64,000 bases of DNA from Panax quinquefolius (GCA_020205615.1 CM035151.1:15416322-15480321); one strand, 5' to 3'. Shown: positions 21,861 through 35,343, counted from the stretch's first letter. Made by a program: numbers and translations. The notes: generated by a model from the letters alone, not told the origin.

Positions 21861-22825
21861 TCACTTGATAAAAGAAGCGAAGCGCTTCACCAGATTCTTA
21901 GCCTTGTCCGTATCCGGATTGAAAAGAAAAAAACAATGATCCTCCCCTTCAATATCAATAACCTCCATTTCACCATTCCAACCACTTTCTTTCACACACT
22001 CAACATACTTCAAACCTCTTTCCCTCAACTCATCCTTCTCCGAAACACACACCAGTAACCTCGAAAACGCCAGCCCGGCCAAGCTCGGAGCGCCATCAAC
22101 CCACGGATTGATCAACGGATTATCAATCCCACCTGACGCGCTCGGATACGAGAAATACCAGATCTTATAAGGAATCCTATCTTCATGATCATCACTCAGC
22201 TCGGAGCCTACAGTTTTTGACCCCCAGAAATAAGGATGAGATAAAAGTCCTCCCTAAATTTTCATATCACCAATTAAAGGCTCAACCCCAGCACGCATGG
22301 CAATGTTATGCACAATATTAACACCGCAACTATCTCCGCCAATATAAACTCGACTGAAGTCACCGTAATTATTCAACCACGGCTCGTCAGTGTTGTCAAG
22401 GGTGTGTGATGCAACCCACTGGAGAGCGGCCCATGAGTCCTCGTAGGCTGCAGGTAAAAGGTGCCCGGGGCTCGCCTGTAATCTACGGAGACCACCATAG
22501 CTTTGGCTTGGGAAGATAAGGAGAGCGTGTAAGGGTGGAAAAGAGAAGAGAAAGCGGATTCGAAGCAGAAATAGCCGCCGTGATAGTAGATGAAGATGGG
22601 GAGCTTTTGGTTTTTGTCATCATTGGCTTCAGTGAGCTTTGGGAGGTAAAGGCGAGCTGAGGCGTAGGGGGAAATGGAAATGTCTTTGCATGAAACTCCG
22701 GCAACCACTTCAGGGTATGGTGGGGCGTATGGTGCTGCGATGTAGAATCTCTCAACGCTTCCGTCTTTGTAGAGTCGGATGATTGGTAGGCACTCGCTAG
22801 CTACCTCCTTATTGTTGTCTGCCAT
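21861..22825 (-). pseudogene. Carboxylesterase (plant CXE), pseudogene 2
   Basis: Tandem paralogue of the previous gene, about 320 codons from MADNNKEVASECLPIIRLY. It retains GGDSCGVNIVHN (nucleophile elbow, with Cys where Ala is usual), EKDELRERG and GEDHCF. The oxyanion motif reads HGGY instead of HGGG. A one-base loss near 22470 shifts the frame just after VSVDYR (the true frame resumes as HLLPAAYEDSWAALQWVASH), and an in-frame TAG lies at 22254-22256 before GGLLSHPYFWGSK. I infer a pseudogene. The paired loss in both copies suggests the locus is decaying, although sequencing error at individual sites cannot be excluded. Confidence 0.82.
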
Positions 22826-24087
22826 GGCTAAATATCTAGATAAGGTCTCAAAGGAGGAGAGGAGAAGTAGATAAGGTTCTGATGACTTGGTAGTCCAAAA
22901 GCTTTTATTTTTTTGTTTTTATCTTTGCTCAATTCAACAATTTTTAGTAACAGAATAATTGTATCTTTAACAGTAAATATGTACTAAAATTTTGTAAAAA
23001 ACTTGACTTTTAATTTGTAGTCAACTTTTAGAAATACCAAAATTTATAACTAAAAAAACTTTTTGGCTACTAATTAAATAAATTTGAACCCCTGAATTGA
23101 CTTCAACCTAACTAAAATGAATCGATATTTGTGAAGTTATATTTTGGTATAGATAGATATCACTACATGACCATGTACTCTAATTATATATGTGTGTGTG
23201 TGTCCTTTTATTTTGGCTAGCACCCGTGCTAAAAGAAAGCACTGTTTGAAAATTATGTGAAAATTTTATAAAATTTAGAGAAGTAAAGATTCGGTCACTA
23301 TTCAAAGCGTTGAACTAGAAATTAGTTTGTTGATAAGCTAAAACAAGCCATCAAACGAATCAAAAGAGGCAAAAAATAGTAGTTGAATCAAGTGGCCACC
23401 TCGTTGTTGGAGCAATGAAAGCCTTTATTCTTCAGGAATAGCACTAGAGAGACGGATGAAAATACTCTTCTATGGCTTCTATCCCGTAGTATTGACTAGT
23501 AAAACATAGATTAGGCTACAAACACAGATAATAATCTATCTCCCAACATACAGAACAAAGACAACACGTATCAGCATCTTAATACAAGAAATGCAACTTG
23601 CTTAGCCAAGCTAGCCAGCCGAGCAATGCCTTGCCCATTGTCTTTGGTACCATCCATCATTGTCTTTGCTGCGCAGGGACCCACTTCGATAGGCCCTCTA
23701 CCTTTAGAGAACATGATCCAGAACAAGGCATGACAATGCATGACAAGGAGGAGAGAGAACATGATCCAGAACAAGGCATGACAATGCAAAAAATAGAGAT
23801 GAATCTATATCCCAGTAGCATTCACTTTTAGAAGATAGAGTAAATGTTATTCACTATATCCATCACAACGTATAATGAATACTTCTGGTGCATATCACCA
23901 GCAGTTTGAAAATTACAGTGGCACTGCAGGATGAACTTACAGTTTTTACAAGCAACAGAACTCTAGCAGCACAAGAGAAATTGGGCCCTCTACAATCAAT
24001 CAGTAATAATCACTTTCACAACCACCACAAGATCTACAGCTTTCTGTACATCATATCTAGTTAGATCAAGAATTAAAGGGTGAAAAT
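22826..24087. other. Intergenic region between CXE cluster and ARIA-type gene
   Basis: No gene seen. It contains a (TG)n run near 23192-23203 and a 34-bp direct repeat, GAGAACATGATCCAGAACAA continuing to GACAATGCA, at about 23707-23740 and 23756-23789. The stretch just left of 24087 is the probable 3' UTR of the ARIA-type gene. Confidence 0.5.
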
Positions 24088-27000
24088 CTACAGCCACAAG
24101 CTATGTGTTGTGCTAGGCCTAGTAAGTGCACTATAAAAGTAATTACGGATCTCTGGAATTAATCGCTGGATCAGATGCGAGAACCTGAAAGTTTAACAGT
24201 ATAGCACAGTTTCATAAGATACGATTCTATGATTCATACATTGATTCAAGAAATCTCTTGTTATTATAATGTCCCAGTTTGCTTCCTTTTTTGGAAGAAG
24301 TAAGCATGTGCTGCATGCCCCCAAGAGTGGAGAATGGAACCAGCGACTGGAGATTACTTTTCAAGGCCTCTAACTCTATCCCAGTCCCAGTTAAAGTGAC
24401 CGGGGTTTTGGGATATTTTGCACAAAATTTTAAAACATGTCGAAAATGTATCTATGCATCATATTCTTGATATACTTTTAATAAAGTTGAAACAAAAAAA
24501 TGCATACAGGTAATTTCGGATGTTTTAAAACAATGATGGAATAAGAAAATAAAAAACCAAAAATATACAATTTAAACTGGGACAAAGGAGTATTGTTTTT
24601 ATTTCTTTATAAGCAAATGTAGTATAATGGCCGAGCCAAAAAAACAAAAGATATGCCTCATCCAAAGACAAATCACCCAAAAAGTCCTTAAAAAAATATG
24701 CTCTATCATGTGATGCATCCGGCCAAATTCTCAAGTGCAACGAGTATGCAATTAATTGTTATTAGTCTGCAAGTAACTTGTTTAAGGGAAAAGGCAGAGA
24801 CAGACTAACATAGTTCCAATCTGATGAGTTTAGCATGCAAGCTGGTCATCAACAGCTAGAAAAGCATAAATCAATGGTAAGTTGCTACCATGCAGATTCA
24901 TAACTTTAAAAAAATGTAGTCTTTTTCCTTATTTCTCAATTAGCGAAAATGTGTAATTATCATCTGTTTCAGTAGCATAACTTCAAAGAATTGCAATGGC
25001 AGTTTCCTTTCCCTTGACCATCAAAGTAACATAATGTTAGCAATTATAAAGGAAAACATAAACAGCAGCAAAGTGCAGGTGGGGGAATATGACAACAGCA
25101 TGTAGTCAAGTTCTTTAAAAGTAATTATAAGTCTGAAGTTTGTTTATAGGAAAGCTGGTGCAGATTCTAACAGTTATTTTCTGTAGCTTTATTTTTGGTA
25201 GGGATTGGGGTAGACCTCTTTTCTCATTTATGTAAATGTACCATTTTAGTTAAACATCAAAGAAAGAGAAGCAGCAGTAAGACAAAAAGATATAAGTACA
25301 TACCCAGGACTAGCATTTAATTTATCAAAGTGCTCCAAGATAAATAAAATGCATGTGTGCCTCAGTGATACAGCGTGGAAAGCCTCTGAAAGCTCATACA
25401 TGCTTGAAACATTTTCCAAAGATATATCCTGTAGATTAAATATGCATCATAAAGTATCTAACTGATTCAAAAACTGCAAGGTGCTAAGATATATATGAAC
25501 TCTAAGCTCACCTGAGCAATAGTATATTCACAGAGACGCTTGAGGCCCTCCAACAGATACTGATCAGCAGCACTGAGGAGATCTTGGGCAATATCTAATG
25601 AGACATCTACGGACCCTGTGTAGATAAATCTGCTTTAAAAAAGGTCAGTTAGATATCAAAGCTACTAGGGTCGAGTTAAACAAAAGCCAAAAATTTAAAA
25701 GACCTACAACCTCATCATCAACTCGAAAACTTCCCATCTTATATTAGGAATCTCAACGTCTCTTGCTTCCTTCTCCTGTAATATATGTCAGACGAATCGT
25801 ACGAATGTTAATATATTGATGTTCATTGCACGCATATATCAATAAACAACATAAGAGTTTGGGCCCTTTTTCTACAGAATCATAGTTCATCACAAGAAAA
25901 GTGTAAACAAAGAACACAAACTCAGACTCCTTGTGGATGAATTGATGACAGGATATTGCAACCAAGGCTCTGCACGTTTAAGAATATTGCATGAATATAT
26001 GCTCACCCGATAACCACCATCAAACATTGCACGAAATGCATCTGATGAAGCAAGAAGGCAAATTCGATGGGCGTAGAATCGCTTTCCTGAAATTAGGTAA
26101 ATAGAAAGGAACAAATTACAGATGCTGATAATGTTGATAACTAAGTAAATAAGATTTAAGGGGAAAAAACACAAATATGGCATGCAACCTACTTATCAAT
26201 TGCTTGGATGAGAAAGAGAAAACATGGGATAAGAATTCATCTATTTCTTTTTTCTTTCTTTCTATTTTTTTTTTTTTTTTTTTTGGGGGAGGTTTAAGGA
26301 ATACATATAATTTAGCGAATGTAATAGGGGATATGAATTATATTATTGTTCACAACCTTCAACTAGAAACGTAACATCAGACAGTGTAGAATTGTTTACA
26401 TATTGCTCCCCCAAATAAACCTGCAGAAAGAAATGTTGTCATTGTATGAACCCATGTTAATACCCATAGGATAAATGTCCAACTAGAACAAACACTAAAT
26501 ACAAAATTGAGTGACAAGTTTAAAAAAATGAGAGATTTGTTAGGGAACCTAATTCCTGGACCAACTTTTGAAAAAATGGAAATCAATAGTAAGCCCACCT
26601 GTGGTGTAGGAGATGGAGGTGCTGCATCGTCAGGTGAAAGACTGAGGGCTTTATTAGCCAACTTGTACATGGCCACGGAACCATCAAGCTGCTGCTTCAG
26701 GCTTGTAGAACCAAGAAGGGCAAGAAGTAACTCCAGTCCTGCCCAAAGATAACATTTCTAACTTAATAGGCACCTCCAAGCTAGCATGGACACATATATC
26801 ACACAAACTCAAGTTTATATAAATAAAATAACAAGGCTAACTAGAAGTGCCAAAGAAGATATCTGAAACAGTGACATGCCATTATTATCAATGAATATGA
26901 TCCTCTGATCTTCTGGGGAGCAAAGATGGGCAAGAGCCAAAGCAACTCTTCTTTGAATACCCTTCTCTGCTACACGCATCAGATATAACAAATGGTTCAA

Positions 27001-30000
27001 AACCTAAAAAAATAGAAAATTAAAGGATTGTAAGTTGAAGATTACTAAGAAGGAAAAAGGTACTCACACACGAGGACCTGCCTATGGCATTATAATTGAG
27101 ATGTTTGGATATAGATACTCACTCGTCCATGAATCTTCTCCTCTAATCTTTTCAATGTCTTGGCTACACAATCTTTTGTTGCCTACAAGTATATTTATCA
27201 TTTATATGCCTATGGTAACTGGGCAAAGTTTATCATACATTTGATCACATCATAAGAAAGAAAAGCTACAGATAGAAAAATGAACAGAAATAAACATACT
27301 TGAACAATGAATTCCCCATCTTGAAGTTTCTGGATGCCTCCCACCTTGATGAAGTCGGACACATTATCCTGTGGGATGACATTTATTGAAATTGTAGTCT
27401 TAGCTTAACTAAGCAAGTCTTATTCGAAGTACTAAGTACTTCTTAAATTGGTAAGATATGTTTTGTTCTCGATAACTAATTGCTAAAGATCGTTCTAGGC
27501 ACAAATAAATAATTTTTAGAAACAAAAGATAATAACCTCATCATAGCATCTGATAGATTCATCTAACTGAAAAGTACCTCGTTATCTGCAAGACCATAAA
27601 GAGCAAATGCAGCATTATGCTGCAAAGACCCATTCTTTGAATCAAGTAGTTTCAATAATGGCACCAAACCACCACTATGAGCAATACCAGCTTGGTTGTG
27701 CATGTCCTGTATAAAAGGAAACGATTCAAGAAACCACAAACTAATCCTGACATATAATATATAAACATAATAAATAATCCATCCAACCAAAAATATAAGA
27801 ACAAAATGAGTTTTGATTTTGTTCCAAAATAAATTAGCTAAACAAGTTTTGGAAAGACCAAGTGCTTTATTTTTTGAAGGAAAAAAATCATTAACCAAAA
27901 CACTCCCTTAGCCTAAGATAAGAAAAAAAGAAGTTTGTAATTTAATTTCTTATGTTAAGAACACATACTATTTTATAAGTTTCGGCAAGTAATATTGAAG
28001 AATGCAAAGAAAATTACTCATTTATCTCTAAATGGTGTTTCTAAAGATGTCTAGAAATAAATTGAATATAAACCTTTGTAGATAATCTACATACTGCGAG
28101 TTGTAGAGATTTATGATTAATAGTAAATAAAACTCTCCCTAACTTTAAAATTTTTGCAAACGCTCTATATTTTGAAACGGAGGGAGTAATTAGACATATC
28201 ATATAACTGCAGTTAACACTACATAAAAATGGAAAAGATAAGGAACACTACAAATGAGGACTACATTTTCCAGATGATATTTAATTTTCAAGTCCTGCTA
28301 GAAACTTCAGTGTTGAGCCAAAATTTTCATTTGAAATGGGCACCTTTCTAATTCCAGATATGGTCAATGATTTGCACCAAGTCACCAAATATATTTAAGC
28401 ATTCATACAGAGCCTCACATTTATCCAAAAAAGAAAAAAGAAGACGATAACCACATACTTTTGTTTGATTATATATCTACATATACACAGGAAAACAAGT
28501 GAGTCACAATATTTACATATAATAAATACATAGCATTACGAAATAAATGGTTAATGAAGTTCTCACCCAAGATATAAGAGTATTAAGCATAGTAAAAGAG
28601 GAAAACACAAAATCAAGATATTTAGGATAGTAACTGTTTATAACATAAACCACATAGCACCGTGAAATTAACTGCACATGAGACCACAAGGAAGAATATT
28701 ATGGTATGTCAAATCATAAAAATTGCCAAGACATTTCTCTTCCCCTTTGTTATTCCTAGTGAAAGATATATGAACTTGTAGCAATTGTGACCGCCGGTAG
28801 ATGACTTCTTTACTTTTTCTTCAATAAGCAAGTTGTAGCTTTCTATAGTTAACCATGTGAGGGGAGGAGGTTGTAGATTATGATAAGTATATATGCTATC
28901 ACTTGAACTGAAAGTTTCTAAAGATCAATGATTCAAATGAATAGTGAATTTACACACCAACCAAAAATGAGATCACAGAAAGAAACTACTGCATGATGGC
29001 TGCAATCAAACAAGGTCAACAGTATTCATAGATATGAAGTGAACAAGAAAAACAAACACCAACCTGAGCCAACCTCCCTAGTGCAAAAGCTGACATTTCT
29101 CTAAGCTGCACATCTGGTGATTGAAGCATCTCAATCAATGGTCGGACAGCACCTCTTTGAACAATATGCACCTGCAAGAATCTCATATCTCAAAGGAGGG
29201 ATAAATAAAATATAAAGCACAAAATAAGGTACATCTTCTAGTTGAAGTGTGATTCCAGAAGGCAAGGAGAGCATATACAAAGGAGGAGGAGCATAACACT
29301 GCTAGCTAATCTTTAGATTAAACGCCAAGGACAAAAGGCAAGAGGAGAAGAAGAAGCAGAACATGAAAACATTTGGATGCCAATCACTTCCTTAAACTCA
29401 AAACATCTCTTCTTTTCTTGCATCTTTTCTTACCATAGGAGAATTGCTTAATGACCATATAATAACATTAAACGGAAAAAATTTAATCTTTCGCTACCTT
29501 GCAATCTGAATCTGTAGCCGCAAACTGTCCAAGTAGTAATGCTGCCTCCCTTTGGCTCTCAGAGCAACATGAACTGTTGTTGTACAAGGGCATAAACTTG
29601 AGAAAATCCAGGTTGATAGATAGCGGGGGACAGCAAGCAAAAAGGAAATGAAGAAAACTGAAATGTGTAACATGAGTAATAAGACTCGACGAGTGTAACA
29701 AAAGTTTACAGTTTCCACCATCAGTATTACCTGAGCAATCCAATAACAGGTTGTAAAGCACCAGCTAGAAGAACTTCTTTCTTGATGCTTGGAGAAGAGT
29801 GTACCAGATTTCCAATCACACCAACCTGTTAACCATTAAAATATATATCTCAAGCAACTACCTAAACAAATTACAAGAACCAGATTTAAATTCATTACAC
29901 TTAAATTTGCATTTAAATTTGTTGCTTACTGCTTCATAATGTATAGCAGCATCTTGAGAGCGGAGCATCAAAATCAGGGTGGGAAGGGCACTGCATTCAA

Positions 30001-32569
30001 AAATCTGCAGCCATAACCTCTGTTTTACTTGATGAATTTCAAAGTAAATTTACAAAAGTTTCTTAAGTTTCCGCAGATTACCTGATTTTTGTTTTCCTCA
30101 TTTTTAAATGCCAAAGTTCGCAGAGCTCCAGCAGTTGCTCTTTGTACCTTTGGATCACTAAATTCAAGCAACTCCACAAGAGGTGGAATCCCACCTTCCA
30201 ACCTGAAAGTAGAGGCCAGATGAGCACAAAAAAGAATGATAATAACTGTGCCCGCTCCTCTCTGAAGTTAAAACACCAAGAATGATCAAACCTAACGCGG
30301 GTTTTGATGCTGCTATTCTCATGAGCAAGATTAGTAATTGCATCAGCTGCTCTCCGGATGACACTGTTGACAGCCCGAGAAACAGAACCATCCTTGTGTC
30401 TATTCAACAAATTCACAAGATGAGGCAAAGCGCCAGTGTCGACTATGAGTTGCTGATGCTCCGGCTGTTAAGAGAGGAAACAATGAATTACGACAATTAC
30501 TCCACGAGTAAAACCCAAGTATCTTATACCTCTTTTTGCAAGTACAAAAGCAGTTTTGTTTTTTTATATAAGTAACTACTTATTCACAAAAGACGCCATC
30601 CAGGTGCGCGATCCCAGTACATAGGCAGAGTATACAAGAGCAGGTGGATCCAAGAAACACAACATGCGATAAGTAATAAGCCCAAAAAACCATACAAGCG
30701 AGGATGTCCCTAAACCTACAAGGGCATCAAACGAAACTGAACTCTCCCAATAAGTCAATAAAGGACACCACCAAATATAGATAGACCACATGAAGCTAAG
30801 AAAAAACAGCAAACTGAAGAATATGGATTTGACATGGAAAGAGAACTTCTCCACATTCTAAAAAAAAACTACAAGATTCATTAAACCAACATTTTTTTAG
30901 AAAAATCTGTGAGCCAAAAATTAAAAACTTTATAGGAACCTTTAGTTTTTTCTGGTTGTGTAAGTTGCACCCTCTTGACGCTCTCTTTATAAATAATTCT
31001 GACAGAAAAATTTTCAAACATTTTTAAGAGTGTCAAGGTCATTCACAACAAACAGATGCAAAGCTTCTAGGCCACACTTGAATCGGATATTAATAATCAA
31101 TGCTCATGACAAGATCACACCTGGTATAGAACCACAACATGCTATCACAAGATTGAGTACATCCCAAAGGCTAAAATGGGGATGAATTGAAAGTCAACTG
31201 AAGTGAAGCCTTTTACTAATTTGTAAGCATTTATTCAGATATCTGGGTTTTCAAAATAATTTATTTTTTCTAACTCTATTTATAAGAATTAAGGGCAGAG
31301 CATGGTGCAAATTTGGCATATATGCATACATCTCTTAAAACAATATAGTAGAAGGTTGCTTTTGTTTTTTTGGTTGTGGGGGGGGTGGAAGTATGACATC
31401 CGACTGGTAGATTAAGTACCCCCAAAAAAATTGTACTTCTTCATTGTTGCAGTTGATTCATGGACTCAAAGATTCATGCTTCATGAAATCATGAGTGTTA
31501 AAGTAGATTCTAAAGTAATAGAATCACCATCTGAATCTCACTAACTGAAATAGGAATCATATACAAACAAAACACAGGAACATCGTTTGTACAATTTTTA
31601 TAAGAAAACAATCACAATCTATTTCTAAACTTCCTTTAGTTTTCTAAGCTAGCAAGTGTACTCTAAATTGTACAAATATACAAACAATTAGCCATAACTC
31701 CATTGTTGGCCTCAACCATTCTCCGTTCACTCCCGCATTACTTCTCTCCTTAATTTTTATCACAAAATCAAACTCACTTATCCAAACACCAAACTGCATT
31801 GGATCTTTTTTTCCTTCACATATACTTGAGATAAGTTCAATTAAATTTTTTTCACTGAATTTATACTTTTCTATAAGTGATATTATGAGGGGCATAACCT
31901 TCCTATGAAGCACATAATTAGCATGTGCAAAGGTCTGCTAAACTAAGGAATCAATTTGGAAATTAGCATCAAGCAACACTAAGCAAGAGTTAATAACTGA
32001 CCTTTACAGCAAGAAGCCCCAACGCGAAAGCACTTCCTTTCTCAACCTCATGCTCAAATGGCTTAATTTCACCTTCACTAGACGGTGGCCCTTCAAGATG
32101 CTTCACCAGCGCCGGGACCGCACCACCATCAACTATAACATTCACAATTTCCTCTGCCAATTCAAATTTAAAGCACAATGCTCAAACATTTATAAATATA
32201 CGTATATATAAAGAGCAATTATGCTAACATGGTGGTTAAAACTGAAAACCCTAGAAAGGGAAAATAATTAAGATGCTATGTAAGGAAAACATCACATAAT
32301 AAATGGATACCGTTCTTCGCGAGCTCAGCTAGAACATGAGTGGCGTGCTTAGCCGCAGCTCGATCGGCTTCGTTCCAAGAGAAGGTGGAGTTCAGTGTAT
32401 TAACCTGCGCAGCCACCTCACACAATAGCGACCGGTGGGAGTCGCCGGAGAAAGAAGCTGACGGTACAGAGATCTGTCGGTCTCCGTCGAACTCTTCGTG
32501 CAGTAGTTTCCTTTTTTGCCCTTTCCTCTCCGGTCTATTTACCTTGTCGTGGCGCTTCTGAAAATCCAT
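24088..32569 (-). CDS. ARM-repeat/BTB protein of the ARIA/ABAP1 family, 19 exons
   Basis: My exon model, minus strand: 32311-32569, 32002-32153, 30292-30464, 30082-30202, 29930-30004, 29731-29825, 29498-29573, 29064-29171, 27578-27706, 27300-27368, 27123-27182, 26880-27003, 26599-26738, 26357-26420, 26007-26086, 25711-25775, 25512-25629, 25304-25428, 24088-24184. Frame is kept throughout, giving 709 aa; Arabidopsis ARIA is about 710. The N terminus (ERKGQKRKLLHEEF) holds a basic cluster. Armadillo repeats follow from about residue 50 to 470 (for example LVNLLNRHKDGSVSRAVNSV, LVPLLKLLDSKNGSLQHNAA), then a BTB domain (LSDVTFLVEGKRFYAHRICL, LLASSDAFRAMFDGGYR) and a BACK-like C terminus. ARIA binds the ABA-response factor ABF2; ABAP1 restrains DNA replication licensing; I cannot choose between them firmly. 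Intron 12 uses a GC donor. Introns 2 and 8 exceed 1.3 kb. Confidence 0.93.
26874..26879 (-). promoter_or_regulatory. Non-canonical GC splice donor of ARIA-type intron 12
   Basis: Exon 12 ends ...GATAATAATG and the intron begins GCATGT. Joining to the AG acceptor before 26738 restores IFIDNNG-LELLLALLG in phase 1, as in the family. No GT donor nearby gives that reading, so a GC-AG intron is the simplest model. Confidence 0.8.
27903..28186. mobile_element. Probable decayed Stowaway-like MITE in ARIA intron 8
   Basis: The right end reads GAAACGGAGGGAG followed by TA, the reverse complement of the Stowaway end CTCCCTCCGTTTC. A left end CTCCCTTAGCCTAAGATAAG starts at 27903, preceded by CA in place of TA. 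The ends are only partly complementary, so the left boundary is uncertain. Confidence 0.5.
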
Positions 32570-33360
32570 TCAAGCCCAAGGAAGGAAAGGCTTTGGTCAG
32601 AGGTGGAGGATTAAGCTTTCAACAGAAGACAGATCGGGGGCATTTCGGGAATGAAATAGTAAAGTCTCTTTTTTCTTTTTATTTACTTTTCCGGTGATAA
32701 CAGGTGGTGTAGTTTAAGATTAGAGGCGTGCAAAACGTCGCCGGTTCGTGTAATAACAAATCGGTTAAAACTTTAAAAATAAATAAAATTAGCTAACATG
32801 CGCATGGTAGACGAGTGGGTGGGAGGAGGTGGGTCCCATATCATGTTGATGGTAATGGATTAGATGGGATAATAATCTACAATTATTCAAAGTTGAAATA
32901 ACACAAACGGGAAATTTATTTTTTTAGTAAGTTAGTCAATTGACCAATAAATTATTGATATACATAGAACTTTGCATGCGTATCAGTATTTTATTGACTA
33001 AATTACTCAAAAATAAATTTTATGTTAACGACTTCCAACACAAACACTCCATTCCAATATATGTATATGAATAAATATTGATTAGTAGACGTCTTTTATT
33101 CAATTCGACAATATTAAATGTCTATTATATTGTTTAATATTGATGGGTCATTGAAATTAACTATAGCAGATATATGTGTAGTACATTATTGGAGTACTTG
33201 TTTGTAGATGAGGTTGATTAACTACCGATAGAAAATGGAGTAATATATTTAACTAATCAGACTTTAAAATAGCATATGATAATTATTGTTGTGTGTTTTT
33301 ACAAGAAATCAGCCAAACCTTGCACTATTATCATTGATCTCTCATAATGCACGTCTTTGT
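32570..33360. promoter_or_regulatory. 5' flank of the ARIA-type gene
   Basis: About 0.8 kb without a gene. The first 100 bp upstream of the ATG are purine-rich on the minus strand and probably hold the leader. I see no convincing TATA box. Confidence 0.4.
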
Positions 33361-33363
33361 TGA

Positions 33364-33364
<1 letters not shown>

Positions 33365-33426
<62 letters not shown>
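33365..33426. repeat. (AT)n microsatellite
   Basis: About 31 uninterrupted TA units, the longest simple repeat in the window. It generates a spurious IYIYIY open frame on the minus strand. Confidence 0.97.
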
Positions 33427-33429
<3 letters not shown>

Positions 33430-33440
33430 AGGGTCGGTCA

Positions 33441-34083
33441 TTTTAAGTAAAGTGTAAATGAATTGAGTTGTCGAGTTGAGTGTTGAGTTACTCATACTTA
33501 GTTTATAAAATTTATTAAGTATAAAATAAGGTTTGATTGAAGTTCGTTTAGCTACTGAGTCGAGCACGATCTCTAATTGAGTCCGAACAGTTTAAACTTT
33601 TCAAACGAATATGATTCGAGTATCAATAGAAATTTGTAATTTGAGAATGTTCGGATAAATTATCTAACTTTAAAATTTGCTCATATTTGACTCATTTATA
33701 TTTTTAGTCAAACTTTTTGTCGAGCGGGTACAAATTGAGCCTAAACTGTTTGGTCGTTTTACAGCCTTATATGGCTTGAGTAAGGGTGTAAATGAACCGA
33801 GTAGAGCCGAGTATTGAGTTACTCAGATTTGGTTCACAAAATTTATCGAATATAAATTAAGGTTTAGTTGGGGATCGTTTAGCTACCGAATCGAGCCCGA
33901 ACAATTTGAACGTTTCGAACGAATATTATTCAAGTATAAATAGAAAATAACAATTTGAGGAGGTTCGAGTAATTTATCGAACTTTGAAATTTGCTCAAAT
34001 GTGAATCATTTATATTTCGAATCAAACTTTTAGTCGAGTGAGTATGAATCAAGTCCAAACTATTTATTCGTTTTACAATCTTA
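33441..34083. repeat. Two diverged tandem copies of a ~320-bp sequence
   Basis: Copy 1 (about 33448-33770) and copy 2 (about 33788-34083) share GTGTAAATGAA, TGAGTTACTCA, ATAARGTTTRRTTG, CGTTTAGCTAC, TTTGCTCA and CGTTTTACA in the same order. The RGTCGAG/GAGCC-rich text resembles interspersed plant repeats. No coding content. Confidence 0.75.
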
Positions 34084-35343
34084 GGCTTAAGGCCTCAAAA
34101 TTGAGAAGGCCCCCAAATTTTATTAATTCATATATGTTAAAGCCTATTAAAAAATCCTAATTTTTTTTTCAACAAAGCAGTAGCTACAAGTACAATTATA
34201 TAATATAATTTTTTTTCTCTCTAAATAGAAGGTTGAAATTTATTTAATTATTTTTTCAAAATTAAAATTTATTTAACTTGAAACTTCCAAAAATAATCAA
34301 CAAAAAAGCGTGAAATAACCCACTACTCGACTCGGCCCCGTTACGGCTCACGTTAGTTTATAAGAAAATATCCTCACGTTTTTACGTATTTGTTTTGGTT
34401 GCATGTACCAACTTTTTTCCTCTTACAAGTTACAACCAACCACATAAATGGAACAACTATTGCATACCCTTTTATTTATTTACTTTTTTATTACTACATC
34501 CTCCTCCCATCCTCCGTTCTAACATATACATTAAAATGTATTAATGTTATACTAATAACATAATCAAAATAACTTTTGATAGTTTTTCTCTTAAACGGCC
34601 TCATATATTTTACTGAATAATATTATTACAAATACATACGAGTTAAGGAGTGTTTGATAAAAGTTGAATGAATTTGAATTTGAATTTAAATAAAAAAAAT
34701 TGGTTGATAATTAACGTATAAAAAAACATTTGAATGAAAGAATTTTATTATTTTACCTCTACGAAAAAATTCAAAATTATTGTAAATTTATTTAATATTA
34801 CTTAATATAATAGTTAATATTTTATTTTTTATTTTTTTTACTTTATTCAACTGCTCATTCAACCAAGAAAATATGACTTAGCCATTCAACTCAATCATCT
34901 AACCGATTCAATCAGACGATTTCTTTCTAAAACAAATGTACTTAATGACTGATCGATTCAACTATTCAGATGTATTCGGTCATAAACAAACAAGCCCTTA
35001 CACAATTAATATCAAGGTCCGCACAACAAGAAAATAAAATTAAAAAAAATCCCACAAGTAAGAAATCCAAATTCACACAATTAGTGTGAATTGAACCTTT
35101 CACCAAATATTCAATTTTAAGCTTTTGAGAAATTAGTAATAGTCTTAAGTTAAGCCATATAATCAAATGTTTATTCTTTTAAATTATTGATTCTGCTTTC
35201 TTTTTATTGAAATAAGCAGCCAACCCAAAACATTACTATTTGTTAATATATCTTTAAAAAAAATGAAAACAAAACCTACTTTTACACGAAAAATATATAC
35301 TATATTAAAAGAATGTTGTTTTCTCAAAAATAAAAATACGTAT
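34084..35343. other. AT-rich intergenic stretch at the edge of the retrotransposon cluster
   Basis: No gene seen. It includes several poly-T and poly-A tracts and marks the change from gene-rich DNA on the left to nested LTR elements on the right. Confidence 0.5.

Noticed and set aside
23571..23831. Small opposing frames with a repeated HCHALFWIMFS peptide
   Set aside because: They come from a 34-bp direct repeat; too short, overlapping on both strands and without homology I recognise.
31644..31913. 89-codon minus-strand frame within ARIA intron 2
   Set aside because: It lies between exons 2 and 3, which join in frame without it, and it lacks ARM or BTB features.
33331..33567. 78-codon frame with a long IYIYIY run
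   Set aside because: Product of the (AT)n microsatellite.
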